DNA of 32,886 bases from Planctomycetota bacterium (lineage in GTDB: Bacteria > Planctomycetota > UBA1135 > GCA-002686595): assembly GCA_028278425.1 (NCBI GenBank), contig JANQEJ010000218.1, positions 1-32,886 of the forward strand, in the 5' to 3' direction. Of this stretch, positions 7,610-14,957 are shown in pieces. The translations under genes and the position numbers were made by a program. The notes beneath the pieces were generated by a model, which did not search any database, was not told the DNA's origin, and saw only the letters and a program-made list of their open reading frames with translations. Every line of letters starts with the position of its first letter. Within the stretch, counting starts at the first letter, position 1.

Positions 7610-9399
7610 GGCCAGACGGACGTCTCGCCGCGGTCTTCGAGGGGAGGCAGGACCGGAGGATCGCTCTCGAAGTCGAAGTCCGGGATGTCCTCGATCAACA
7701 CGGCGGATCCCAAGGTGATCGCCGACGCGAAGGGATTGATGATTCCCTGGAGCAGGTCGTACCAGGCGATGGGTTCAAGGCCCTCGAGAGCGTCCTGGTA
7801 GGACGAGTCCTGATGATCCGTGGAAGTGCGGAGCCTCATCGCGAAGGCGATCGGGGCCAATCGCTCGTGGATGGTCAGGCCGGTGGCCTGCACCAGCCGC
7901 ATCTGGACGTGGAACAACGGACCCTCGGGTTCCCAGTGGTCACCGGGTTCGTTAATCGGGATGTCCAAGCGATGCTGGCGGTTCCCCATCAGCTCGTCGG
8001 TCCAGTGATAGAGCAGGTGGTCCTCGGCGAGACCCGCCATGAAGCCGCCGACCGTGGGCTGCCGCCAGACCACGACGTGGACGTGAGTCCACACGTCCAT
8101 GTCGATCGGCTCCGGGAGGTTGAGATAGACGTGCAGCGTGCCGACGTCGTCCGGGGAATAGGACATGGCCGCGATCGGCGTCAGGCCCGAGTACAGCGTG
8201 TCGAAGGGGTCGCGGAGGATGGTGACGGAACCGGTCTCGTCGATGCCCTGAACCAGGGCCGCACGTCCGTCGGGGTCGCGCCCTCGAAGTGCCGGCAGAC
8301 CGTTGCTGTTCGGCATGGGGGCGGTCGACGGGTCCACCAGGTCGTACTGGGCGTACGTGACGTCGGGTTGCGAGGTGTCGAAGTGGTCGGCGGGGAAGGG
8401 CGAATCATCGCCCTGGTTGAAGAGCACGATCGCCTGGCGGAACGAGCTCTGCACGACCTGGACGTCGACGTAACCGTCGGAATTGAAGTCGCCGGCGACG
8501 AGGCCGACGAGGTCGACGTCGTCGAGCGGGAACGTGAGACCCGGCGAGAACTCGAGCACGTCGGCCGCCTCGACGGCGACGGAGCTCAACACCTGCAGCC
8601 ACCAGCGGTCGTTCGACTGGCCGCGCGTCGCCCAGACGAGAAGGTCTCCGGATCCGCCGTCGTCGGGAACGGTTGCGATCGCGCCGCCCGGGTGGAACGC
8701 GGGCAGCGGCGGAATCGTCGATCCGTTCTGAGTGTGGAATTCCAGGCTGCCGTCGTCGAGGAGCGCGGCGAAGTCCTTCGAGCCGTCGGCGTCGAGGTCC
8801 AGGATCGCGACGTCCTCGACCAGCCTTGAGCCGAAGAACACCTGCGGGTTGCCGAAGCCGGTGCCGTCATGGGTCATCGCGACGACGCGCGTGCCCAGAG
8901 CTCCCGCGACGTCGTCGGCGAGCCCGTCGCCGTCGAGGTCCCCCGACGTGAGGCGCGACACGCCGGACCAGAGCGGGGACACCGGCTTCGCCGTGAACCC
9001 GCCTCCGCCGGTGTCATAGCTCCACAGACGCAGGCCGTTCGCCGGGTCGACGGTTGCGAGCCCGTCCGCCGAATCGCTGCCGACGCCTTCGATCCGCGCC
9101 AGGTCCGCAACCCCCGTCGTGTCGTCGTCGACCCTCAGGACGGCCGCCATGCTCGCCGTCGACGGCAGCACGAAGACCCGGCCGTCGCGGATGCCGGCCG
9201 TATCGAGGCCCGGGATGGCGGTGAAGTCGCCGTGAACGAAGCGCTCGAAGGACCCGCCGGAGCCCCAGACGTCGCCGCTCGGCCAGTCGATGGAAAGCGC
9301 CGAGATCAGGCTGTAGTCGACCGGATCCTCGGCGGAGATGGTCAGTGCCGCAGCGCAGGCGGCGGCGATGGGTAGGGTGCGCAAACTTCTTTGTCCCAC
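7606..9399 (-). CDS. Secreted VCBS/FG-GAP repeat protein
   Basis: A 597-aa protein with a Sec signal peptide (RTLPIAAACAAALTISAEDP). At least three Asp-rich calcium-type loops are visible (GDLDGDGLADDV, DLDADGSKDFAAL, GDFNSDGYVDVQVV) in the central part, so one degenerate propeller is likely. Residues from about 390 to the end lack these loops, are rich in aromatic residues and His, and match no family I recognise. The start is GTG at 9399, with GAGGAAA a few bases upstream. The stop shares CTAG (7606-7609) with the stop of the convergent CHAT gene. No catalytic motif is seen; an extracellular binding or structural role is the most that can be said. Confidence 0.75.
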   Translation of the reverse strand: MGQRSLRTLPIAAACAAALTISAEDPVDYSLISALSIDWPSGDVWGSGGSFERFVHGDFTAIPGLDTAGIRDGRVFVLPSTASMAAVLRVDDDTTGVADLARIEGVGSDSADGLATVDPANGLRLWSYDTGGGGFTAKPVSPLWSGVSRLTSGDLDGDGLADDVAGALGTRVVAMTHDGTGFGNPQVFFGSRLVEDVAILDLDADGSKDFAALLDDGSLEFHTQNGSTIPPLPAFHPGGAIATVPDDGGSGDLLVWATRGQSNDRWWLQVLSSVAVEAADVLEFSPGLTFPLDDVDLVGLVAGDFNSDGYVDVQVVQSSFRQAIVLFNQGDDSPFPADHFDTSQPDVTYAQYDLVDPSTAPMPNSNGLPALRGRDPDGRAALVQGIDETGSVTILRDPFDTLYSGLTPIAAMSYSPDDVGTLHVYLNLPEPIDMDVWTHVHVVVWRQPTVGGFMAGLAEDHLLYHWTDELMGNRQHRLDIPINEPGDHWEPEGPLFHVQMRLVQATGLTIHERLAPIAFAMRLRTSTDHQDSSYQDALEGLEPIAWYDLLQGIINPFASAITLGSAVLIEDIPDFDFESDPPVLPPLEDRGETSVWP

Positions 9400-9706
9400 G
9401 ATGTTTCCTCACGTTGTGGGCCTCGAGCGATGGCAGCGGCCGAGCTCGACCCCCTTCTTGATGGTAGCGGGAGGTAGCGGACCCGGTTGGGGCGTTGCCC
9501 TTCCGGCGTCGACCTGACGCGTTGTGGCCGTCGCGCACGGTTCTCGAAACCCGGATATTCTCGTCGGCGCAAGTAGTCGCCGCGCTCTCCCTGGTTCCGC
9601 CGGACCGTGGCGGCAACACGGCGAAGCCGGGTCCGAGTATCCTGGCTCGAGCTCGCGGGCCTGCCTGTGGCTCGCACGTCCTTCCACACCAGAGAGAGGA
9701 ACCCCG
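9400..9706. other. Divergent intergenic region, 307 bp
   Basis: This gap separates the starts of two divergent secreted-protein genes, so it should hold both promoters. AT-rich hexamers TATTCT (within gatattctcg near 9558) and TATCCT (near 9638) face the plus-strand gene, but neither has a convincing -35 partner. No RNA gene, repeat or credible small gene was seen. Confidence 0.5.
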
Positions 9707-10630
9707 ATGAGCTTCACGAGTTTTGCGCGAGCCGCGCTGCCGTTCGGCGTCGTCGCGGCGCTGCTCGCGCCCGCCGCGGCTCAGACCCTCGTCACCATCG
9801 ACCCCTCACCGTTCATCGACGGGACCGACATCAGCAACGCCTTCCCGGGGGCGGTCCTCTCCGCGCAGGGGAGCGATCCGGTCTCCGGGGCGGTCATCAA
9901 GCGGACCGCGACGACCGGCCTTGCCGTGCCGACCGCCGTTCTCGGGCACGACGGCTCCTTTCCGGAGTTTTGGTTCGACCTGTCCGGCAGCGTCGGGACC
10001 GCGATCCTGCGCATCGACTTCCCCGATCCCGCCGACGTCGTCAGCATCGACTTCCTGATGAACAACGGCTCCGATCCGACGATCCTGCAGGCCTTCAACT
10101 CCAGCGACGTGCTCCTCGCCACGGCCACCACGCCCGGCACGAGCGGTGCCGGCAGCATCGAGACGGCCACGATCGATCGCGGGGGCTTGTTCGACGTCGC
10201 CTACGTCCTGGCGACCGCGCAGTCCGGCGACGACGTGTACATCCAAGGCGGCAACGCAACCGTGCTGGCGCCGGAGTGTTTCCTGCTCGTCGGTCTCACG
10301 GCGACGGCGGTTCCCATCCCGTGGGGCGACGGAACGGACGCCCTGTACCTGGTGCCGCTGGCCCTGTTCCCCGTGGCGCTCGACGACATCCCGGTCTTCC
10401 CGATCCCGAACGATCCGGCCCTGGAGGGAATCCACGTCTATGGCCAGGTCTACATGTCGAACGCGATCGACTTCCCCGGCGATCCCATCAAGGTCTCGAA
10501 CGCCGTGGACGCGGTGTTGAACGGTGGCCAGACCGCGTACGGAACGGCCACAGGCATGCAGCTCTGGCTGAACCAGCCGCCGGTGCTGGGCGGCGTGCTG
10601 GAGTTCGCCTTCTCGATCGACGGCTTCTAG
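9707..10630 (+). CDS. Secreted protein of unknown function
   Basis: The 307-aa product begins with a Sec signal peptide (MSFTSFARAALPFGVVAALLAPAAAQ). The next 170 residues are beta-rich, with alternating hydrophobic strands (FWFDLSGSVGTAILRIDFP, VVSIDFLMNNGSDPTILQAF) that suggest an extracellular beta-sandwich. The final 100 residues (from about VPIPWGDGTDALYLVPLALF to LEFAFSIDGF) form a module like those ending other secreted proteins in the window. ATG at 9707 follows an AGAGAGGA ribosome binding site by seven bases; the longer upstream frame lacks a signal peptide at its N-terminus. No enzyme motif is visible. Confidence 0.75.
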   Translation: MSFTSFARAALPFGVVAALLAPAAAQTLVTIDPSPFIDGTDISNAFPGAVLSAQGSDPVSGAVIKRTATTGLAVPTAVLGHDGSFPEFWFDLSGSVGTAILRIDFPDPADVVSIDFLMNNGSDPTILQAFNSSDVLLATATTPGTSGAGSIETATIDRGGLFDVAYVLATAQSGDDVYIQGGNATVLAPECFLLVGLTATAVPIPWGDGTDALYLVPLALFPVALDDIPVFPIPNDPALEGIHVYGQVYMSNAIDFPGDPIKVSNAVDAVLNGGQTAYGTATGMQLWLNQPPVLGGVLEFAFSIDGF

Positions 10631-10636
10631 CGGCGG

Positions 10637-10667
10637 GGCTCGGCCTCGCCCGGCGGCGAGGTCGGCC
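10637..10667. terminator. Possible bidirectional terminator hairpin
   Basis: CCTCGCC (10644-10650) and GGCGAGG (10655-10661) form a perfect 7-bp stem around a CGGC tetraloop. The stem extends outward with further G:C and wobble pairs. It sits between two convergent genes (stops at 10630 and 10692). There is no T tract, so it could act as a hairpin-only or 3-prime-end stabilising structure. Confidence 0.4.
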
Positions 10668-10691
10668 CGCTATCAGCCGGTCAGCGTTCGC

Positions 10692-13184
10692 TCAGAACGT
10701 GCCGAAGGTGATGTCCAGGGCGTTGGTGAGCGCCGAGCCACCCACGCCGTCGAGCGACACTCCCTGCGAACAGAGCATGGCTCCGGGGAGCGTGCAGCTC
10801 GGCGGGATCGGGATAATGAAGGGGACGCCGGGACCCGAGGTGATGCGGATCGGCGGCGTCGAGACGTCGCAGAGAAGGGTGCCGCTCGCCGTGGGAATGT
10901 TCACCGCGATGCCCGAGATGATGAGGATGTCCAGCACCGACTGCGGGTAGAAGGTCGTGTGGTCGATGACCGGATCCCAGACAACGCCGACCACGGGGCC
11001 GTTCGTCTGGCCCGGCAGCAGAGCGTTGGGGTTCGGCGGCGTTCCGAGGCGAACGACCTCGGCGGAGGGAACGATCTGCGAGCAGATCTTCTCGAGCACG
11101 TAGGCCGCGCCGGAGTTGCCGGCGCTGTTGTCGGTTTCGTCGCCGTTGACGCCGGTGGCGTTGCTGTCCTCGCGGATGGCTCCGACGAGCAAGGTGTCGC
11201 CGGACATCGAGACCGAATAGCCGAACCAGTCGCCCTGACCCGTGTTGGAGGCCTTGACGTACGCCTGCTGGGCCCAGGTCGTTCCGAGCCGCACGAACGC
11301 GTAGACGGCTCCAGAGTCGCCCGACGTGTTGTCGTTGTCTTCGCCACCGACGCCGGTGGCGCCGCCGTCCTCGGTATTCGCCGAAACCACCACCGTATCG
11401 CCGTCCACCGCCGCCGATAGGCCGAACCGGTCGCCGATGTCGGTGTTGGAGGCCTTGAGATAGGCCTGCTGGCTCCATGTCGTCCCGCTCCGCGTGAACA
11501 CGTACGCGGCGCCGGCGGCGATGAAGCTGTTGTCGCTCTCGTTTCCGCCCACGCCGGTAGCGCTGCTCTCCTCGAAGATCGCGCCGACGACCAGAGTGTC
11601 GTCATCCAACCCGACGGAGAAACCGAACTTGTCGTTGGCGTCCGTGTTGGACGCCTTGACGTAGGCTTGCTGGCTCCACGTCGTCCCGCTCCGCGTGAAC
11701 ACGTACGTCGCGCCGGCCAGCGGAGCGCTGTTGTCGCTCTCGTCGCCGCCGACGCCCGTGGCGCTGCTCTTCTCCTGTTGCGCGCCGATGGCCATCGTGT
11801 CGCCGTCGATCGAGATCGCGGTGCCGAAGATGTCCCCCGGGTCGGTGTTGGAGGCCTTGACGTAGGCCTGCTGGCTCCACGTCGTGCCGCTCCGCGTGAA
11901 CACGTACGCCGCTCCCGCAAAGGAGGCGCCGTTGCCCTGGCTGCCGTTGATGCCCGTGGCGGAGCTGTCCTCACCGCGCGCTCCGACGACCACGGTGTCG
12001 TTCGACACCGACACGGCATAGCCGAACTCGTCGTCCGTCTGGGTGTTGGAGGCCTTGAGATAGGCCTGCTGGCTCCAGGTCGTTCCGCTCCGCGTGAACA
12101 CGTACGCGGCGCCGGAGTCCGTGGCGCTGTTGTCGCTCTGGTTGCCGCCGACGCCCGTCGCGCTGCTGTCCTCGAGGTGCGCCCCGACCACGACGGTGTC
12201 GCCCGAAACGTCGACGGACCAGCCGAAGGCGTCGCCCGCATCGGTGTTGGAGGCCTTGAGGTAGGCCTGCTGGCTCCACGTCGTGCCGCTGCGCACGAAC
12301 ACGTACACGGCGCCGGCATCGGCCGCGCTGTTGTCGGCCTCGTTGCCGCCGACGCCCGTGGCGTTGCTGTCCTCGGCCCAGGCGCCGACCACGGCCGTGT
12401 CGCCGTCCACGGCGACCATGCGGCCGAACTCGTCGCCCGCGTCCGTGTTGGAGGCCTTGAGATAGGCCTGCTGCGCGAGCGGATCGATCGTCACGGGGTA
12501 GCGCGCCCCGCGCTCGTCGACGCTCAAGAGCAGACCGCCCGACGTCGCCTCGAGACGCGCGGGCAGGGTAGCCCCGTCCGCGTCGAACACCGTCAGGCCG
12601 GAGTACGTGAGCACCTTCGCGCCCCCGCCGTCGACGAAATCGACGCCGAGCCCGTCCCGCTGCGCCACGGGTTGCAGCCCGCCGCGCACCGCGATGTGGA
12701 ACGCGAGCCTGCCCGAGCCCCGCGCCGGACGCTCGCGCACGGTGAAGCCGTGCTCCAGGCCGCGCGCGTCGTTGACGTACCATTCCCGCAGCGCCGCGTC
12801 CCAGTCGTAGTGGACGCGCGAGCCGTCGACGCTCACCTCGGCCCGGCCCGCGACGGCGCGCTCGTGCCCGGCGAAACCGTAACGCTCGAGCTCGAGCCCC
12901 CACGTCCAACCGCCCGCGTCGGGCCGCGTCGTCGACCCGCGGCCGTCGAAGAGCGTCCGCCACCGCTGGCCGGGATTGGCCGCGCGGTAGCCCTCCGGCA
13001 CCGGAGCGGCCGCGTGCCGGGCCGCGTCGTACGCGTCCCGGAGGGCCGACCAGGCCGGGCCGGACAAGCCCTCGCTCGCCTCGGACGCGACCGGCGACTG
13101 GGCCGAGCCGGCGGGCGCCGACAAGACGGCGAACGCGAGCGCGGGACGTAGAGCTTTCCACAGATTGACGATGCATCGATGCAT
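10692..13184 (-). CDS. Secreted seven-repeat beta-propeller protein
   Basis: 830 aa from the ATG at 13184, which starts a signal peptide (MHRCIVNLWKALRPALAFAV to GSAQ). Residues about 30-235 form an N-terminal domain that ends YPVTIDPLAQ. Seven repeats of 66-67 aa follow from residue 238, each built as QQAYLKASNT, a DxFG turn, a GDTVVVGA strand, SSATGVGG, DNS and AAYVFTRSGTTWS. Seven units fit a single seven-bladed FG-GAP-related propeller. The last 125 residues are a Cys-containing module ending ALTNALDITFGTF, like other secreted proteins here. AAGGTGG precedes the start; the frame remains open to 13865 but the upstream part has no signal peptide. Likely an extracellular binding protein; ligand unknown. 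Confidence 0.82.
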   Translation of the reverse strand: MHRCIVNLWKALRPALAFAVLSAPAGSAQSPVASEASEGLSGPAWSALRDAYDAARHAAAPVPEGYRAANPGQRWRTLFDGRGSTTRPDAGGWTWGLELERYGFAGHERAVAGRAEVSVDGSRVHYDWDAALREWYVNDARGLEHGFTVRERPARGSGRLAFHIAVRGGLQPVAQRDGLGVDFVDGGGAKVLTYSGLTVFDADGATLPARLEATSGGLLLSVDERGARYPVTIDPLAQQAYLKASNTDAGDEFGRMVAVDGDTAVVGAWAEDSNATGVGGNEADNSAADAGAVYVFVRSGTTWSQQAYLKASNTDAGDAFGWSVDVSGDTVVVGAHLEDSSATGVGGNQSDNSATDSGAAYVFTRSGTTWSQQAYLKASNTQTDDEFGYAVSVSNDTVVVGARGEDSSATGINGSQGNGASFAGAAYVFTRSGTTWSQQAYVKASNTDPGDIFGTAISIDGDTMAIGAQQEKSSATGVGGDESDNSAPLAGATYVFTRSGTTWSQQAYVKASNTDANDKFGFSVGLDDDTLVVGAIFEESSATGVGGNESDNSFIAAGAAYVFTRSGTTWSQQAYLKASNTDIGDRFGLSAAVDGDTVVVSANTEDGGATGVGGEDNDNTSGDSGAVYAFVRLGTTWAQQAYVKASNTGQGDWFGYSVSMSGDTLLVGAIREDSNATGVNGDETDNSAGNSGAAYVLEKICSQIVPSAEVVRLGTPPNPNALLPGQTNGPVVGVVWDPVIDHTTFYPQSVLDILIISGIAVNIPTASGTLLCDVSTPPIRITSGPGVPFIIPIPPSCTLPGAMLCSQGVSLDGVGGSALTNALDITFGTF
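11070..12473 (-). repeat. Seven tandem 201-nt coding repeats
   Basis: The codons for QQAY recur with their first base at 12473, 12272, 12071, 11873, 11672, 11471 and 11270, giving spacings of 201, 201, 198, 201, 201 and 201 nt. The stretch from the repeat end to the start of the next (coding SGTTWSQQAY) is nearly identical at DNA level, while the middles differ. This indicates recent duplication or ongoing homogenisation of propeller blades. Confidence 0.9.
13171..13184. repeat. 14-bp perfect palindrome over a start codon
   Basis: ATGCATCGATGCAT reads the same on both strands and contains the ATG that starts the seven-repeat propeller gene on the minus strand. It could be chance, or a hairpin or protein site that affects initiation. 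Confidence 0.5.
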
Positions 13185-13384
13185 GACTGCCACCTTCCCC
13201 TTGGCACAAGCGTGTGATCCCGCGCGGAGCGGGTACGACAACCGGCGAGGCCTGCCCCCGCCGGAACAGGCTGAGTCTAGCGCCGGTTCCGAATCGCGCT
13301 GGGAGAACCGACGCCGACGGCGCTCGCGGTTTTTCCGTTCGCTGCGCGGCGGCCGCGCTTTCCCCGGGACGGAGGTAGCGAGCC

Positions 13385-13678
13385 ATGCAACAGCACAACC
13401 GCCAGGCGCGAAGCCTGCGTCTCCCCGCGACCAAGACGCCATCCCGGAAGGCGGCCCCGCCGCCCGACCGCGTGGAGGAAGCCGACGGCTGGCCCGCGCC
13501 GGTCGTCGGTACGCTCCATGCCTTCCTCTACTGCCTGCCGATGCTGGCCGTGATCGGCGTCGTGCGGGAGAATCTGCCGGGCTCGACCCGCGCCGGGACC
13601 TCCGGACCCGCGGCCGTCGCCGCCGCAGAGCCGACGGACCTGCCCTGGTGTCCCGTCTTCCGCGAGCGCTCCCGATGA
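13385..13678 (+). CDS. Small single-pass membrane protein coupled to a sigma factor
   Basis: A 97-aa product of unknown family. The N-terminal 40 residues are basic and Pro-rich; one hydrophobic helix follows (VVGTLHAFLYCLPMLAVIGVV, minus its last residues, about 40-60), and the tail is rich in Ala and Pro. Three points support a real gene: GGAGG nine bases before the ATG, the stop overlapping the sigma-factor start as ATGA (13675-13678), and a plausible membrane topology. By position it could be a small regulator of the sigma factor, but it has no anti-sigma motif and the basic N-terminus is short. It could also serve mainly to couple translation. Confidence 0.55.
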   Translation: MQQHNRQARSLRLPATKTPSRKAAPPPDRVEEADGWPAPVVGTLHAFLYCLPMLAVIGVVRENLPGSTRAGTSGPAAVAAAEPTDLPWCPVFRERSR

Positions 13679-14382
13679 ACGAAGCAAGGTCCCCCGACAG
13701 CCTGGCCGCCGACGTGCTGCGGTTCGCGCGCGCGAAGCTGGGGCCCGGGGCGGAAGCGATGCTCTCCGATCCCGCCGCGCAGGTGCTCGTGCTCTCGCGC
13801 ATCCGCAGCGGGTTCGATCTCGAGGACGCGGTGCTCGCCGAGGTGCACCGCGCGGCGGCGGACAACCGCCGGCTGGCCGACGAGTTCCTCGCCTACTTCC
13901 TGAACGACCTGATGCAGCTTGGACATCGTTTCCGGTCCTCGGCGCTCGAGCGCTTCCTCGACACCGGCGATCTGGTGCAGTCCGTCGTGGGGGATCTCTG
14001 GCCGAACCTGCAGTCGGTCCGCTTCGAGACGCGCGGCCGCTTCCTGTCGTATCTCTCCAAGCGGCTGAACTGGAAGGCGTCCGACCGGGCGCGGCGGCTC
14101 ACGGCGGGAAACCGCCGCGAGGACCGCAGGGTCGACGTCGAGCCGGGCGATCTGAACCGCGAGTCCGGCGATCCCTCGCCCTCGGTGGCGGCCGCGCGCG
14201 AGGAGGAGCGGGAGATGCTCGCCCTGGCGATCCTCCGGCTCCCCGAGCGCGACCGGCGCATCATCACGCTCTTCCTGAAGGGCGCCTCGGTGCAGGACAT
14301 CGCGGCCGAGGTCGGCCTCTCCTACGACGCGGCCCGGATGGCGCTGCAGCGCGCGATCCGCAAGGCGCGCCAGCGTCCCTGA
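13675..14382 (+). CDS. ECF-type RNA polymerase sigma factor (second)
   Basis: The 235-aa protein has a sigma region 2 at about residues 75-140 (FLNDLMQLGHRFRSSALERFLDTGDLVQSVVGDLWP type sequence, with FLSYLSKRLNWKASDRAR) and region 4 at about 178-233 (LRLPERDRRIITLFLKGASVQ, then IAAEVGLSYDAARMALQRAIRK as the recognition helix-turn-helix). The N-terminal 60 residues are an extra segment beyond a minimal ECF factor. ATG at 13675 overlaps the stop of the small membrane-protein gene. No anti-sigma gene follows; the next gene is a thioesterase with its own possible promoter. Sequence similarity to the first sigma factor is low outside the core motifs, so it is not a recent duplicate. Confidence 0.82.
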   Translation: MNEARSPDSLAADVLRFARAKLGPGAEAMLSDPAAQVLVLSRIRSGFDLEDAVLAEVHRAAADNRRLADEFLAYFLNDLMQLGHRFRSSALERFLDTGDLVQSVVGDLWPNLQSVRFETRGRFLSYLSKRLNWKASDRARRLTAGNRREDRRVDVEPGDLNRESGDPSPSVAAAREEEREMLALAILRLPERDRRIITLFLKGASVQDIAAEVGLSYDAARMALQRAIRKARQRP

Positions 14383-14396
14383 TCCGCCGCCGGGTC

Positions 14397-14423
14397 TTGC
14401 GAAAGGCGCTCGCGGAGTAGAAC
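14397..14423 (+). promoter_or_regulatory. Possible promoter of the thioesterase gene
   Basis: TTGCGA (14397-14402) and TAGAAC (14418-14423) are spaced by 15 nt. The -10 ends only 10 nt before the ATG at 14434, so transcription would start at or next to the start codon and give a leaderless or near-leaderless mRNA. No ribosome binding site is visible before this ATG, which agrees. Confidence 0.35.
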
Positions 14424-14433
14424 CTCCGCTGCC

Positions 14434-14898
14434 ATGACCGAGACCGCGCTCCAGGATCGCTACGCCCCCGAGAACCGCTGCTTCGGCTGCGGCCCCGCCA
14501 ACGAAAAGGGCCTGCGCCTGAAGAGCTTCGTGCAGGGCGACGAGGTCGTCTGCGACTGGACGCCGGAGAAGCACCACGAAGCCTTCGAGGGGATGCTCAA
14601 CGGCGGGATCTGCGGCGCGCTGCTCGACTGCCACTCGAACTGGACCGCGGCGTGGCACCTGATGAACGCGAACGAGCTCGACGTCCCGCCGTGCACGGTG
14701 ACCGCGGAGTTCCACGTCAAGCTGCGCCGCCCGACGCCGACCGACGGGCCGGTCCACCTCGTGGCCAGGGTCGTGGAATCGAGCCTGGATCGCGCGGTGA
14801 TCGAAGCCACCCTCGAGGCGAGGGGGCAGGTGACCTGCACGTGCCGCGGCGTCTTTGTGGCGGTCAAGGAAGGGCATCCGGCGTATCATCGCTGGTAG
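14434..14898 (+). CDS. PaaI/4HBT-type hotdog thioesterase
   Basis: A 154-aa hotdog-fold protein. The N-terminus has a CFGCG motif (residues 16-20), common in a subgroup of small acyl-CoA thioesterase-like proteins. The helix and active-site segment is HHEAFEGMLNGGICGALLD (47-65), matching the HxGxxxGGxxxxLxD pattern of PaaI-like enzymes with modest changes. The strand TVTAEFHVKLRRPTPTDGPV is the typical central hotdog strand, and the C-terminal part (VIEATLEARGQVTCTCRGVFVAV) is also standard. It probably hydrolyses a small acyl-CoA in the cytoplasm; the substrate cannot be read from sequence. It stands alone and is not obviously part of the upstream sigma unit. Confidence 0.85.
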   Translation: MTETALQDRYAPENRCFGCGPANEKGLRLKSFVQGDEVVCDWTPEKHHEAFEGMLNGGICGALLDCHSNWTAAWHLMNANELDVPPCTVTAEFHVKLRRPTPTDGPVHLVARVVESSLDRAVIEATLEARGQVTCTCRGVFVAVKEGHPAYHRW

Positions 14899-14957
14899 GT
14901 GAGAGCGTCGCCGGCCCCCCGCTCGACACCGGACGCTCGGAGCCAAGGAGGCCCGTC

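Noticed and set aside
11070..12473. Regular tandem repeats as a CRISPR array
   Set aside because: The unit is 201 nt, in frame, and codes for propeller blades; there are no short repeats with unique spacers.
11667..13151. Long plus-strand open frame opposite the seven-repeat protein
   Set aside because: It is a GC-rich shadow: repetitive, basic and acidic in blocks, no ribosome binding site or domain, and the minus frame has a signal peptide and clear repeats.
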